From Natronococcus sp. A-GB7 (lineage in GTDB: Archaea > Halobacteriota > Halobacteria > Halobacteriales > Natrialbaceae), in assembly GCF_029688865.1 (NCBI RefSeq), contig NZ_JARUKV010000012.1, positions 83,753 to 147,752 on the forward strand: DNA of 64,000 bases, read 5' to 3'. Made by a program: the position numbers and the translations under genes. The notes beneath the pieces are model-generated. The model saw only the letters and a list, made by a program, of their open reading frames with translations, did not search any database and was not told the origin of the DNA. This document shows positions 27,926-37,540 of this stretch, piece by piece (the stretch's first letter is position 1; each line of letters starts with the position of its first letter).

Positions 27926-28157
27926 CCGACCACTACATCGTTCCGTTCCCGTTGTACTGCTGTTTCGGTTCGAGATTTTCTCTCGAGTATCTCCCCTGGA
28001 AGGATCAGCGACGGTAGCCGGCCGACAGCTACGAAGCCCGGTCCGCTCATAGAACGATCCTTTCGAGGGGTTAACTTAACCGAACTGACAAACCCTTAGT
28101 TCAGGATCGTTGTCTACCTAAAGATACGTGTAGCAGAGAGACTCTCTCTTCCCTGAG

Positions 28158-28165
28158 TTTATATA
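28158..28165 (+). promoter_or_regulatory. TATA box upstream of the M14 peptidase gene
   Basis: TTTATATA is located 50-57 bp before the ATG at 28215. It predicts transcription from about 28187, which excludes an in-frame ATG at 28176 and supports the later start. The interval 27926-28214 contains no gene that I can support. Confidence 0.6.
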
Positions 28166-28214
28166 CCCAGCATCATTGTTGATATTCTGGAGGATAGCCC
28201 CTCATAGAACTCAA

Positions 28215-31055
28215 ATGACTTGGAATCTACTCGCTGCTGACTCGGACGAAACCGACGATCGCCTTTCGGCCGCTCGCTTCGATGAGGCGGATATCGACCG
28301 CCGAACGTTCCTCTCGCTCTCCGCGGCGACGGGTGCGGCACTCGCAGTACCCGGAACTGCAGCGGCCGACGTAACCGGGGAACCGATGACCGACGAGTAC
28401 GCCTTCGTCGTCAACCACACGCCCGAAGCGTACGAGGCCGCGACCCTCATCGAGTTCGCCGATCAGGACGGTCTCACGGCTTTCGCGGACGCGTACGAGG
28501 ACGAAACCGAGGACGAAGATCTCGAGCGCGCGCCGAAAGCGGTCACGCGGGACTCGCCTTCGCCTGCCGCCCACGCACACCTCACGGCCGACGAAGTCGA
28601 GGACGTTCTCGAGTTCGACGGAATCGAGCGCATGGATTTCTCTCCGGGCGCGAACCCCTGGTGGAAACTCGAGGCGCCCTACGAGGAGGGGGTTTTCCCG
28701 CCCGTTGAAGAGGCCCGGGAGTACCTCGCCTACGAGGAGACCACACAGGCACTCGAGTACCTCGAAACGACCGCTTCGGACCGGATTTCCGTCGAAACGG
28801 TCGGCCAGTCGCCGGGATGGGAGAACCGATTTACCGGCGAGGAGTCCGACCCTCGCGACATCTACGTCGCCGAAGTGACGAACGACGTTCACGACGAGTC
28901 GTCGTTCGCGGCCAAGGAGAAAGTCGTCTATTCGCTGAATATCCACGGCGACGAACGTGCGGGAACCGAGGCCGGCTGTCGGCTGCTCGAGGAGATCGCG
29001 TTCGGCGAGGCCGAGGCGTTCGAGCCGCTGCTGGACGATGTCGTCCTGTTGTTCCTGTTTACCAATCCCGACGGCTGGGTCTCGCGCAAGCCCCAGACCC
29101 ATATCCCGTGGGTCGAAGAGCACGACACTAACTTCCAGCGCGGAAACGCGAGCCAGTTCAACGAGCAGCCGGTCGACACGAATCGTCAGTATCCAACGAT
29201 CGGGTGGACCGACCCCAACTTCCGGCCGGCAGAGCCCGACGGTGCGCCCGAGGAGTTCCACGACCTCGTTCCCGACTCGCTGGCGATCGTCGACCACTTC
29301 CGGGGGTACGATAACGTGGAGTTCCTCTGTGACTACCACGGGATGTACACCGCCGACCACATGGTGTTCAATCTCGAGACGAACGCGCCGTTCGATCACG
29401 ACGGGACCCACGATCTCGACGAGGTCAACATCCGGATCGGCGAGGGAATGCACGATTTCTGGGGTGATATCGGTGCCATCGCCGACGACATCGAGACCGC
29501 CAGCCAGGAGATGTACGATGAGTCGTTCGTTCCGGACGGAGACAGCTACGAGGGGCTGTTCGACTGGGGAACGATCTACGACTCGTTGTCCTACCAGATC
29601 ACCGGCGGCTTCCTCTGTTGGGCCGGTCAACCCGAGGCGTTCGGTGGCCTCGGCGCGATCACGGTCGCTCCAGAAGTAATTCTCTCGAACCACTCCGAGG
29701 ACGCACAGAAGGAGTGGAAACCGTACTGGACTCGCCACTACGAGGAGGCTTACCGCATCTCGATGCGCGAGTACGCCGAGATGGCGGCCCAGACGACCAC
29801 TGCGACCATCGCCACGGGAGACCAGGATACGGCCTACGTTACGACGGACGCGCTGACGCGGTCCTCGGCCGATCTGCCACACACGGATACCGGTTCCGGC
29901 ACAGATCCGTCCGGCGACGGCCACGGCTCCGGGGCCCGCCGGAGCCACGACGTCGTCCAGCCCGGTCCCGGCGGAAGTACGCGAATCACGGCCGAAGCCA
30001 CCGACGCCTCGCAGTCGATCTTCATCCACCTCGAGGGCGTCGGAAACGCGACCGAGGGAGTCGTCAGACTGCTCAACCCTGCGGGGAAGGTCGTCCGCGA
30101 AATCGACCTCGAAGCGAAGGCGGATCCGAACGACTCGACGGTCCGAAAGCACGACTACGAGGATATCTGTATCCGCCACCCCGAGACGGGTCAGTGGGAC
30201 GTCGAGATCGAAAGCGACGCAGAGATCAGTGCCAGTCTGACGACCGTCGACGCCGAGAACGGGATCCCCGATCCCGAGGAAGTACTGGGGTACGAACAGC
30301 GCGAGTACCTTGTCAATCCGATGCAGTTCTTCGCCGATCTCGAGCCGTACCTCGAGGACGGCGACATGGACGGCCTGCGCGTTCACGACGTTCGTATCGG
30401 ACGACTGCTCCGGGGCAACTCCGGCCAGCGCCACTATGATAAGCTCGTCGTCTCGCACGACGACGGGATCGACGACCCGCAGTACGTAGAGGCGATCGAG
30501 GCGTTCGTCGAGGCCGGCGGCGACCTCGTGCTCACGGACGCGGGCGTGAACCTCCTCGGAGCGCTCGAGGTCGGCAACGCCGCGTCGATCGCAGCCGACG
30601 ACGTCCGCAACGTCGAGATGCAGTTCGCGAACCTCGAGGACCGAGCGTTCGACCACCCGCTACTCGCCGGGATTCGGCCGCGCCAGCAGGAGATCTGGAA
30701 GGGGTCCCAGCTAGGATATACGACCGACGTCGACCAGCCCGCGACGACCGTCGATCCGGACGCGTTCGCCGACGCCGGCGGTTCGGTCGCCGGGACGTTC
30801 GCGGAGTACGAAGACGGAAGCGAGGAGCCCACCGGGACCGGCGTCGGTGCCGGAATCCTCTCGGCGGACGGGGCCGAAATCGCCGTCGTCGGATCGGTCC
30901 TCCCCCCGGCCCAGCAGACGGAACTCCACCCGTTCGGGATGGCAGATTACGCTGTCTCCTTTATGGGTCACACGCTGCTGTGTAACGCACTTGGCTTCGA
31001 GCAGTGCCGATACGCCGAGGGAGAGCTCACGAGGACCTACGGCGAGATCAGATAG
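28215..31055 (+). CDS. Tat-exported M14 family zinc carboxypeptidase, 946 aa
   Basis: Secreted metallo-carboxypeptidase. A twin-arginine signal occupies residues 29-52 (RRTFLSLSAATGAALAVPGTAAAD). The M14 domain shows zinc ligands H244 and E247 (NIHGDERAG) and H375 (CDYHGMYTADH), with the substrate-binding asparagine-arginine pair in VDTNRQYP near R324. A Gly/Ser/Asp-rich linker near residues 555-580 separates a beta-rich domain (STRITAEATDASQSIFIHLEG). The last ~270 residues look like a DUF4350/GATase-like fold (YDKLVVSHDDGIDDPQYVEAIEAFVEAGGDLVLTDAG). Much longer than simple M14 enzymes. Probably degrades external peptides. It is convergent with pheT. Confidence 0.9.
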   Translation: MTWNLLAADSDETDDRLSAARFDEADIDRRTFLSLSAATGAALAVPGTAAADVTGEPMTDEYAFVVNHTPEAYEAATLIEFADQDGLTAFADAYEDETEDEDLERAPKAVTRDSPSPAAHAHLTADEVEDVLEFDGIERMDFSPGANPWWKLEAPYEEGVFPPVEEAREYLAYEETTQALEYLETTASDRISVETVGQSPGWENRFTGEESDPRDIYVAEVTNDVHDESSFAAKEKVVYSLNIHGDERAGTEAGCRLLEEIAFGEAEAFEPLLDDVVLLFLFTNPDGWVSRKPQTHIPWVEEHDTNFQRGNASQFNEQPVDTNRQYPTIGWTDPNFRPAEPDGAPEEFHDLVPDSLAIVDHFRGYDNVEFLCDYHGMYTADHMVFNLETNAPFDHDGTHDLDEVNIRIGEGMHDFWGDIGAIADDIETASQEMYDESFVPDGDSYEGLFDWGTIYDSLSYQITGGFLCWAGQPEAFGGLGAITVAPEVILSNHSEDAQKEWKPYWTRHYEEAYRISMREYAEMAAQTTTATIATGDQDTAYVTTDALTRSSADLPHTDTGSGTDPSGDGHGSGARRSHDVVQPGPGGSTRITAEATDASQSIFIHLEGVGNATEGVVRLLNPAGKVVREIDLEAKADPNDSTVRKHDYEDICIRHPETGQWDVEIESDAEISASLTTVDAENGIPDPEEVLGYEQREYLVNPMQFFADLEPYLEDGDMDGLRVHDVRIGRLLRGNSGQRHYDKLVVSHDDGIDDPQYVEAIEAFVEAGGDLVLTDAGVNLLGALEVGNAASIAADDVRNVEMQFANLEDRAFDHPLLAGIRPRQQEIWKGSQLGYTTDVDQPATTVDPDAFADAGGSVAGTFAEYEDGSEEPTGTGVGAGILSADGAEIAVVGSVLPPAQQTELHPFGMADYAVSFMGHTLLCNALGFEQCRYAEGELTRTYGEIR

Positions 31056-31079
31056 CGTCAGGTCGGGACGACGACGGGG

Positions 31080-32903
31080 CTACCGTAGGGCCTCGAGGTC
31101 GAACTCGAACGCCGCGACGGGCACCTCGAGATCGTGTTCGACGATCACCTTCGGGTGGATCTCGCCGACGACGCCGACGGGTTCGCCGTCGATGACGACG
31201 TCTGCCGCCCGACCCGAAATGAAGCTCGGATGCTCCGTAGCGGGCGTCTCGAGGGCAACGTCGAAGTCCCGAGCTAACGCCTGGAGGCGAGCCTTGGCGT
31301 CCTCGTAGCCGGCCTCGTGATCGGCGAGGACGGCGCCGACGTGACGTCCCTCGCCGACGCCCGTGTTCTCGGTTTCGTCGAGTTCCGCTGCGAAGCCGAC
31401 CTCCGAGAGGTGTTGCGGGTACGCGCGGTGGGTGTTGTTCTCGAGGACCTGGAGCAACGAGGGCAGCGTCCACGTCCGCAGCATCGTGTAGTCCTCGCTG
31501 TAGGGCTCCTTGATCGTCGCGGGCTCGCCCGCGCCGTAGACCTCCTCACCCGGTGAAACGCCGAGGCGCTCGTAGTTCTGTTCCTCGTCGATCATGTGGA
31601 AGTTGAGCATGTCCTCGAAGCCCAGTCCGACGAGCTGGGTTCGAGCCGCGCGCTCGAGCCGGGACCGTTCGTGGCGGCCGCCGACGGTACCGACCTCGGG
31701 GTAGCGGGGCTCGAGGTCGTTGAACCCGTAGGCCCGTCCGAGGTCGTCGATGACGTCGAGCGGGTGGAGCACGTCGACGCGGTAGGGTGGGATCGTCACC
31801 TCGTAGACGAGGTCGCCCGTCGACGCGGCGTCCTCGGCGTTCGACTCGTCCGAACCTACCGGGCCGTCCCGTTCCTCGAGTCCGTCTCGGTCCTCCAGAG
31901 GCGTGATGGAACTCTCCTCGTTACCCGTCGCTTCGTCCTCGCTTCTCGCGGCGTCGAGCCCCGAGCGCTCGGCCAGATCGATCACGTCGTCGGGGTCGAG
32001 ATCGATTCCGAGAAGCGTCTCGATGCGGTCGTGGGCGACCCGCTTCGTCTTCGTCGAGAGGTCGGGGCGCACCAACTCGCTGTCGGGGTACTCGACTCGG
32101 ACGTCCTCGAGGGTCGCACCTCGTGCCGCCAGCGCGTAGCAGACGATGTTGAGCATCTTGTCGATCGTCCACTGATCGGTGCCGGTCATCTCGACGAACA
32201 GATCCCGGGAGTCGGTCGAGACCTCCGTCCGCCGGCCGTTGATCACCGGCGGGAACGAGAACAGTCCGATATCGTCGTAGATCGCCGGGTAGCGCTCGTA
32301 CTCGCTGACGAGGTCGGCGTACTCGCGGCCCGTCTGGTGCTCCTCGAGCACCTCCGCGGGCGTCAGCTCGGCGTCGGAATCGAGCGGGACGAACCGGTCC
32401 TCGTCGGGCTCGACGCCGACGTATCGGATCGTTGGACTCCCCTCTGTCGCAGCACTGCCCTTCAACATCGTCAGATCGTGGATCCCGATCGCGCCCTTCG
32501 CGCGCTTGCGGCCCATCGTCGCGTGAAGCTTCTCCTGGAGCTGGATGAGCGAATCCAGACCGTCCTCGTCTAAGTCGACGTCGCGGATCACCGCGCCCGT
32601 GACGTACGGTCGCTCGTCGGGGACCGACTCGTCGACCTCGATGGTCCAGTCAGCCGAGTTGGTCGACGGGACGTGAACCCCTCGAGAATCGCCGTACTGG
32701 TACCGCATCGAGCGCGCGACGCCCTCGACCGAGAGCCGATCGAGGCGGTCGGGCGCGAACTCGAGTTCGAACTCGTCCTCGTCGGTCCAGCCCTCGAACT
32801 CGAGGCCCAGTCCGAACAGGTCCTCCTGCAGTTCCTCGTCGCTTTTCTCCTCGCGGCCGGTCAGCTCGCGCAGTTCGTCGGGGTCGATATCGACGGTTGG
32901 CAT
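31080..32903 (-). CDS. pheT: Phenylalanyl-tRNA synthetase beta subunit
   Basis: Archaeal-type PheRS beta chain of 607 aa. It starts MPTVDIDPDELRELTG and contains the B5-like segment and the inactive class II core (VTIPPYRVDVLHPLDVIDDLGRAYGFNDLEP, RTWTLPSLLQVLENNTHRAYPQHLSEVG). It ends WIHPKV-like (GEIHPKVIVEHDLEVPVAAFEFDLEAL). An acidic insertion of about 50 residues lies at roughly 335-380 (NEESSITPLEDRDG...ESNAEDAAS), a halophile-style low-complexity stretch. Its ATG overlaps the pheS stop by one base (TGATG), so the two subunits are translationally coupled. Confidence 0.96.
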   Translation of the reverse strand: MPTVDIDPDELRELTGREEKSDEELQEDLFGLGLEFEGWTDEDEFELEFAPDRLDRLSVEGVARSMRYQYGDSRGVHVPSTNSADWTIEVDESVPDERPYVTGAVIRDVDLDEDGLDSLIQLQEKLHATMGRKRAKGAIGIHDLTMLKGSAATEGSPTIRYVGVEPDEDRFVPLDSDAELTPAEVLEEHQTGREYADLVSEYERYPAIYDDIGLFSFPPVINGRRTEVSTDSRDLFVEMTGTDQWTIDKMLNIVCYALAARGATLEDVRVEYPDSELVRPDLSTKTKRVAHDRIETLLGIDLDPDDVIDLAERSGLDAARSEDEATGNEESSITPLEDRDGLEERDGPVGSDESNAEDAASTGDLVYEVTIPPYRVDVLHPLDVIDDLGRAYGFNDLEPRYPEVGTVGGRHERSRLERAARTQLVGLGFEDMLNFHMIDEEQNYERLGVSPGEEVYGAGEPATIKEPYSEDYTMLRTWTLPSLLQVLENNTHRAYPQHLSEVGFAAELDETENTGVGEGRHVGAVLADHEAGYEDAKARLQALARDFDVALETPATEHPSFISGRAADVVIDGEPVGVVGEIHPKVIVEHDLEVPVAAFEFDLEALR

Positions 32904-34411
32904 CAGTAGGTCACCTCCGCGTTCCGCAGGAACTCGAGATCGGCCAGCGTCCCGTGGAGGTCGCGGATATCCTCCGCGCCCGTAGTCAGCATGGCGAGGC
33001 GCTCTAAGGCGAGTCCCCAGGCCATAACGTCGCAGTCGACGCCGAGGGGCTCGAGCATCTCCTCGCGGAAGATGCCCGAATTGCCGATCTCGATCAGTTC
33101 GCCCGTCGTGGGGTGGGTCCCGAAGAGCTCGAAGCTCGGTTCGGTGTAGGGGTTGTAGTGGGGCTTGAACTGGATATCCTCGATGCCGAACTGGGCGTAG
33201 AACTCCTCGAAGGTGCCCATCAGATCTCGCACCGAGAGGTCCTCGGCCATCACCCAGCCCTCGATCTGGTAGAACTCGAGCAGGTGGGTCGCATCGAGGG
33301 TGTCGTTGCGGTAGGCCTTCTCGACGCTGAAGTAGCGGGCGGGCGGCTCGATCTCGCCGATCTCGGTACCGGAGAGGTACCGCGTGGAGAGCGACGTCGT
33401 GTGTCCGCGCAGTGCGAGCGCACGGGCGAAGTCCTCGTCCCAGGGCGAGTGGTAGCCCTCGCCGTCCTCGCCGACGCCCTCGCGGTGGGCGCGCTCGACG
33501 CGCTCGACCAAATCCTCCGGGAGCTCATCGATGTGGGTCGGCTGCTCGAGGGCGAATCGGTCCCAGTGGGTCCGCGCCGGGTGATCCTGGGGCATGAACA
33601 GACAGTCGTTGATCCAGAAGTCCGCGTCGGCGTGGGGGCCGTCCATCTCCTCGAACCCCATTCCGACGAGGACGTCCTTGACCCGCTCGGACATCTCCCG
33701 GAGGACGTGGACGCGCCCGCCCTCGACCGTCTCGGCGTCGGCCTCGACGTTGTACTCGGCGAACTCGACGTCTTCCCACTCGCCGCTGGTGAGCAGCTCG
33801 GGCGTCACCTGGCCGACCGTCTCGGCGGTCTCGACGCCGGCCATCAGCTCCGTGACGCCCTGTTCGGTGAGCTCTACCTCGCGAGTCGTCGTCTCGGAGA
33901 CCTCGACGAGCCCGCGGCGCTCGAGCTGGTCCAAAACGTCGTCCGCCTCGAGCGTCCCCTCATCGGCGAGCGACTCGAGGGCGTTGCCCTCCGGATCCGC
34001 GGCGGGATCGGCGTCGGAGTCGGCCGTGATCTCGCCGCCCTCGATCGACCCGTACCCCTTCCGGGCGTAGTTCGAGAGCGCGATGTCGACCTCGGCTCCC
34101 TCGAGTCCCGAGGTGCCGATAACCTGCCCCATGGAGACGGGGTCGGCGTCGGCGCCGGCCTCGAGGGCGGCCTCGTAGAGTCGCACCTCGGGCAGACGGT
34201 CCTCGACGTACGTGCGTCCCTCGTCGGTGAGCGAGATCGTTTCATCGACGCGTTCCGTGACGGCGACCAGTCCCTGCTCCTCGAGCTCGAAGGCTGCCCC
34301 GGTGACGGTTTCGGGCGGGAGGTCGGTCGCCGCGGCGAGGGCGTCGACGGGCGTCGCCTCGTCGGCGTTCGCGGCCTCGAGGACCGCGACCTCTGATTCT
34401 GGTAGTTGCAT
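32903..34411 (-). CDS. pheS: Phenylalanyl-tRNA synthetase alpha subunit
   Basis: Catalytic chain of PheRS, 502 aa. The N-terminal 220 residues hold winged-helix repeats (MQLPESEVAVLEAANADEATPVDALA) used in tRNA binding. The class II core has motif 2 near HTTSLSTRYLSG and YFSVEKAYRNDTLDATHLLEFYQIEGW, and motif 3 in GVDCDVMAWGLALERLAML. The 1-base overlap with pheT and the order alpha-beta match other haloarchaea. Intact. Confidence 0.97.
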   Translation of the reverse strand: MQLPESEVAVLEAANADEATPVDALAAATDLPPETVTGAAFELEEQGLVAVTERVDETISLTDEGRTYVEDRLPEVRLYEAALEAGADADPVSMGQVIGTSGLEGAEVDIALSNYARKGYGSIEGGEITADSDADPAADPEGNALESLADEGTLEADDVLDQLERRGLVEVSETTTREVELTEQGVTELMAGVETAETVGQVTPELLTSGEWEDVEFAEYNVEADAETVEGGRVHVLREMSERVKDVLVGMGFEEMDGPHADADFWINDCLFMPQDHPARTHWDRFALEQPTHIDELPEDLVERVERAHREGVGEDGEGYHSPWDEDFARALALRGHTTSLSTRYLSGTEIGEIEPPARYFSVEKAYRNDTLDATHLLEFYQIEGWVMAEDLSVRDLMGTFEEFYAQFGIEDIQFKPHYNPYTEPSFELFGTHPTTGELIEIGNSGIFREEMLEPLGVDCDVMAWGLALERLAMLTTGAEDIRDLHGTLADLEFLRNAEVTY

Positions 34412-34847
34412 TCGCTTGTCTGAATGGCTGTCGGTCGGTCAGTTAGCGGTTCCGACTCCGTTCGGCGCGCGCTCCTCGATCGGACTACCCGACTCGAGCG
34501 TCGCTCGAGGGCACGACGGGACGCGGACGGTTTCGCCGAGGGCGATCGGTGTGATCGTCCTCGAGTCCACCGGCCCGACGTTAGTCGGCGAAAAAGAAGC
34601 CGAACCCCGGAGCCGTAGCTGACTGGCGGACGACACGCCGATCGCGGGGTTCGGATGCCATGTGCGAACGATTGCAACGGGGGTGCAAAAACGTTACGCG
34701 CCCCTCCCTCGTCGTCGCTCGTTCTGCAGATCGTGGTGTTTCAGGTGACAGCACTACTCCGAAAGCCCCGAACCCCTTTCACTCCCACCCGGTGGTGGCT
34801 CGGTAGGGGTGCCGTTGCGGTGCAAAAGACGGCTCCTGTGGGCTCGG
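34412..34847. other. Intergenic region between pheS and trpS
   Basis: This 436-bp interval lies upstream of pheS and downstream of trpS (both minus strand). It should contain the pheS promoter. Two similar G-rich motifs, GGGGGTGCAAAAACG near 34679-34693 and GCGGTGCAAAAGACGG near 34817-34832, are visible but unexplained. I looked for a tRNA because of the flanking synthetases and found no T-loop or acceptor-stem pair. Confidence 0.5.
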
Positions 34848-36428
34848 TCAGGCCTTCCGCGGCGACTCGAGTTCGATGTCCGCCGCCTCGAGCAGCTCTT
34901 CGACCTCATCGCGTTTCTCCTGGTGTTCCTCGAGGAACTCTTTCATGAGCTGGGCGGCCTGTTCCTTGCAGTCACCACAGAGCCGTTCGCCGCCGACGCA
35001 CTCGTCGTACACTCGCTTGGCGAACTCGTCGTCGTCGCCCGCGAGCAGGTAGGCGTACAGCTCGTAGACGGGACACTCGTCGGCCTTGCCGCCCTTCTCG
35101 CGCTGCTCTTCGGCCGTTTCGCGGCCCCCGGTCGTCGCGGATTTGACCTTGTCGTACCCCGTCTCGGGGTCGTCGAGCAGGGAGATGTGCGAGGCGGGAA
35201 CCGACGAGGACATCTTGCCGCCCGTCAGCCCGGTCATGAAGCGGTGGTAGATCGATGACGGCGGGCGGAAGCCGTAACCGCCATTGTCGACCTCGATCTG
35301 GCGGGCCAGCTCCTCGGCCTCACTCACCTCGAGTTCGAAGGCGTCGATATGATTCTCGTAGACGCGCTTCTCGCCGTCGATCGCGTCGATGAGTGCGTCG
35401 AACGCCTCGTCGGTCGCCCGGCGGTCGAAGAAGCGAGTTCGCGGGCGGACGGGTTCCATACCGGCTTCCTCGAGCTTCGTCAGCACCGAGCTCAGGGTGT
35501 CGGCGGGGACGTTCAGCTCCTCGAGGGGCGTCTCTTCGATCGCCTCGGCGACGTGGACACACCGAAGCTGGTCGTCGTCGAACTCTGCCGGGTCGAGCTT
35601 CTCGTGAAAGTCGGCGACGAGGTCGCGCTCCTCGGGCTCGAGCTCGAAGCTCGCGTAGGCCTTCGAGACCTTGAAAAAGCGGGTGCGCTCGGCGAGGTCG
35701 CGAGCCAGGCGAACGTGGGGATCCTGGTCGGGACCGACGGGGATGACGGTCGGTTTGGGCTCCTCGAGCTGGGGGTAGAGGATGTCGGCCATCTGGGTGA
35801 CGACCGACTGCATGTGCGAGACATCGGTTTCGCCGTCGAAGCCGTAGATCGCCTGGAACTCCGAGAAGTTGGCGTCGGCGCCGATCTCGAAGGCCAGGTC
35901 CTGGACCTCCCGGTTCGTCGACTGGCGGTACAGCGTCCCTTCCTCGGGATCGAACCCGAGTGCGAGCAGGGAGAGCAGGTAGTCCCGGGCGTGCTCGTCG
36001 ATCTCGTCCCAGCTCATCCCGCGGGCCGAGTTGGCCTCGAGGTCGGCGATCAGCCCGTAGGCGTCGGCGCCCTGCTGTTGGTGCCAGATGATCTCGTCGA
36101 AGACGAGCTTGTGGCCGATGTGGGGGTCGCCGGTGGGCATAAAGCCCGAGAGGACCGCGGCATCCTCGCCCTCGCGCAGTGCCTCGGCGACCGGTCGGTA
36201 ATCGCGGTGGCCGAAGATGACTCCGCGACGCATCAGATAGTGTGGATTCGGCACCTCCTCGAGGACCTCGTCGAACTCCTCGATGCCGAACTCCTCGAAC
36301 AGCTTCCGGTAGTCGGAGACAGCCGAGGAACCCCACGGATCCAGCGCGACGTCGTCGGCTCCGGCTGCCCCACCGTCCGCGAGCGGTTCTCCTGACTCGG
36401 ACTCCTCGACTGGCTCGTCTCCGGTCAT
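34848..36428 (-). CDS. trpS: Tryptophanyl-tRNA synthetase
   Basis: Class I synthetase charging tRNA-Trp, 526 aa. HIGH-type motif in PTGDPHIGHKLVFDEI, the archaeal/eukaryotic YGFDGETDVSHMQ region, PVGPDQDPHVRLARDLAER, and KMSSS in LTGGKMSSSVPASHISL. The C-terminal anticodon region contains a CVGGERLCGDC cysteine cluster. The start at 36428 (MTGDEPVEESESG) is preferred; longer in-frame starts extend into an intergenic stretch. An acidic N-terminal extension of about 30 residues is typical of halophiles. endA lies 1.1 kb away, which is relevant because haloarchaeal tRNA-Trp genes carry an intron. Confidence 0.96.
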   Translation of the reverse strand: MTGDEPVEESESGEPLADGGAAGADDVALDPWGSSAVSDYRKLFEEFGIEEFDEVLEEVPNPHYLMRRGVIFGHRDYRPVAEALREGEDAAVLSGFMPTGDPHIGHKLVFDEIIWHQQQGADAYGLIADLEANSARGMSWDEIDEHARDYLLSLLALGFDPEEGTLYRQSTNREVQDLAFEIGADANFSEFQAIYGFDGETDVSHMQSVVTQMADILYPQLEEPKPTVIPVGPDQDPHVRLARDLAERTRFFKVSKAYASFELEPEERDLVADFHEKLDPAEFDDDQLRCVHVAEAIEETPLEELNVPADTLSSVLTKLEEAGMEPVRPRTRFFDRRATDEAFDALIDAIDGEKRVYENHIDAFELEVSEAEELARQIEVDNGGYGFRPPSSIYHRFMTGLTGGKMSSSVPASHISLLDDPETGYDKVKSATTGGRETAEEQREKGGKADECPVYELYAYLLAGDDDEFAKRVYDECVGGERLCGDCKEQAAQLMKEFLEEHQEKRDEVEELLEAADIELESPRKA

Positions 36429-36540
36429 TAGCTGCGTTTTGGCGCGCCAGCGCGCAAAAGGCTTCGGCTTCGACTTCGCCGCTGGACGTTCGTTCGGACC
36501 GTCGGTGACCTCAAGTACGCATGGAGCCGACGGGACGTAG

Positions 36541-36942
36541 ATGGACGTTCGGATACTCGGAACCGACCGCGAGATCGACGCCTCGCTGATCGACGCCGAC
36601 GAGGGGACGATCCGCGACCAGCTACGCGAGTACGAGGTCGGCGAGCGCGAGGCGTTCGGCCTCGATATCGAGTATCCGGACGATTTCACCGGAGCCGTCA
36701 TGCGATCGATCGCGGCGATTCCGTTCGGCGAAACCTGAACGTACGGCGACCTCGCGGTCGACCTCGAGACGGCACCGGTCGCCGTCGGGCAGGCCTGCGG
36801 TCGGAACCCGATCCCCGTCGTCGTCCCCTGTCACCGCGTCGTGGGTCACGACTCGCTCGGCGGGTACGGCGGCGGCCTGGAGCTGAAGCGGCGCCTGCTC
36901 GAGCACGAAGGCGTCGCGATTCCCGAACTCGAGTACCGGTAG
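36541..36942 (+). pseudogene. ogt: Methylated-DNA-protein cysteine methyltransferase broken by an in-frame TGA
   Basis: A suicide alkyltransferase that repairs O6-alkylguanine in DNA. The frame starts MDVRILGTDREIDASL and reaches MRSIAAIPFGET, where a TGA (36736-36738) replaces the expected arginine codon (CGA) of PFGETRTYGDLA. After it the same frame continues cleanly as [26 protein letters not shown], with the active-site motif VVPCHRVVG and the C-terminal [20 protein letters not shown], ending at TAG 36940-36942. One C-to-T change explains the stop. As read, the 65-aa product lacks the catalytic cysteine. It could be a recent pseudogene or a sequencing error; the rest of the gene shows no decay. 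Confidence 0.88.
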
Positions 36943-37044
36943 CGCAAACTCGAGTCTGAACCGGTCCGTTCGGTCGTGAGGCACCCGCGGTGATCACCGC
37001 TCCCGCCAAAAGGACCATTAGTGACAACGACAGTTCAAATTACG

Positions 37045-37506
37045 ATGAGCTATCGGGATCGTTTCCGTCCACACGTCGTCGGGGACGGACGGAACGGCGG
37101 ACGTCTCCTGTTGGCAGTAGTTGCCCTCTTGTTGCTCTTCTCCGGTGGGTTCGTACTCGACGTAGTAGATATCGACCTTTCTCTTGGCTGGATCGCAGTC
37201 GCGCTCGGGATCGCTATCACCGCAGGAGCGGTACGGGCGGGTCTCGTCCCGACGATCGGTGCGCTGTGGCTTTTCGCTCTCTGGTGGTACGTCTTTCCAC
37301 CACTGGTGGGCTATCTCACCGGAAACTGGGCAACGGGCTCTCGGTACACCTACCCTCGGCTGTTGGACTACGGGTATACCTCGGCGTACGACGAATTGGT
37401 CGGTGGGATCGAAAGCGGCGTCGGGTTCGGTCTCGCGTTCGCGATCGTCGTCGGAACGGTCGGATACATCGCTGGAACCGCTATCTCGTGGTATTCAGCA
37501 CGCTAA
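37045..37506 (+). CDS. Hypothetical membrane protein (153 aa)
   Basis: No family recognised. The N-terminus is soluble and basic (MSYRDRFRPHVVGDGRNGG), then about four hydrophobic segments follow: LLLAVVALLLLFSGGFVL, LGWIAVALGIAITAGAV, TIGALWLFALWWYVF and FGLAFAIVVGTVGYIAGTAI. An in-frame GTG at 37021 could add eight residues; the ATG at 37045 is preferred. It sits between the ogt pseudogene and convergent endA, with codon use like the neighbours. Confidence 0.65.
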   Translation: MSYRDRFRPHVVGDGRNGGRLLLAVVALLLLFSGGFVLDVVDIDLSLGWIAVALGIAITAGAVRAGLVPTIGALWLFALWWYVFPPLVGYLTGNWATGSRYTYPRLLDYGYTSAYDELVGGIESGVGFGLAFAIVVGTVGYIAGTAISWYSAR

Positions 37507-37540
37507 TCGTCTCGCCTGTCGGCAACGGTCGCGGGATTCC

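Noticed and set aside
28227..30656. An 809-aa minus-strand open frame
   Set aside because: It lies antisense to the M14 carboxypeptidase with its Tat signal and zinc motifs; no recognisable domains.
34412..34847. A tRNA gene between pheS and trpS
   Set aside because: No GTTCRA-type T-loop with a matching acceptor stem is visible on either strand; flanking synthetases alone are not evidence.
36736..36738. TGA read as selenocysteine in ogt
   Set aside because: The conserved residue at this place is arginine, no SECIS-like context is evident, and haloarchaea are not known to decode UGA as selenocysteine.
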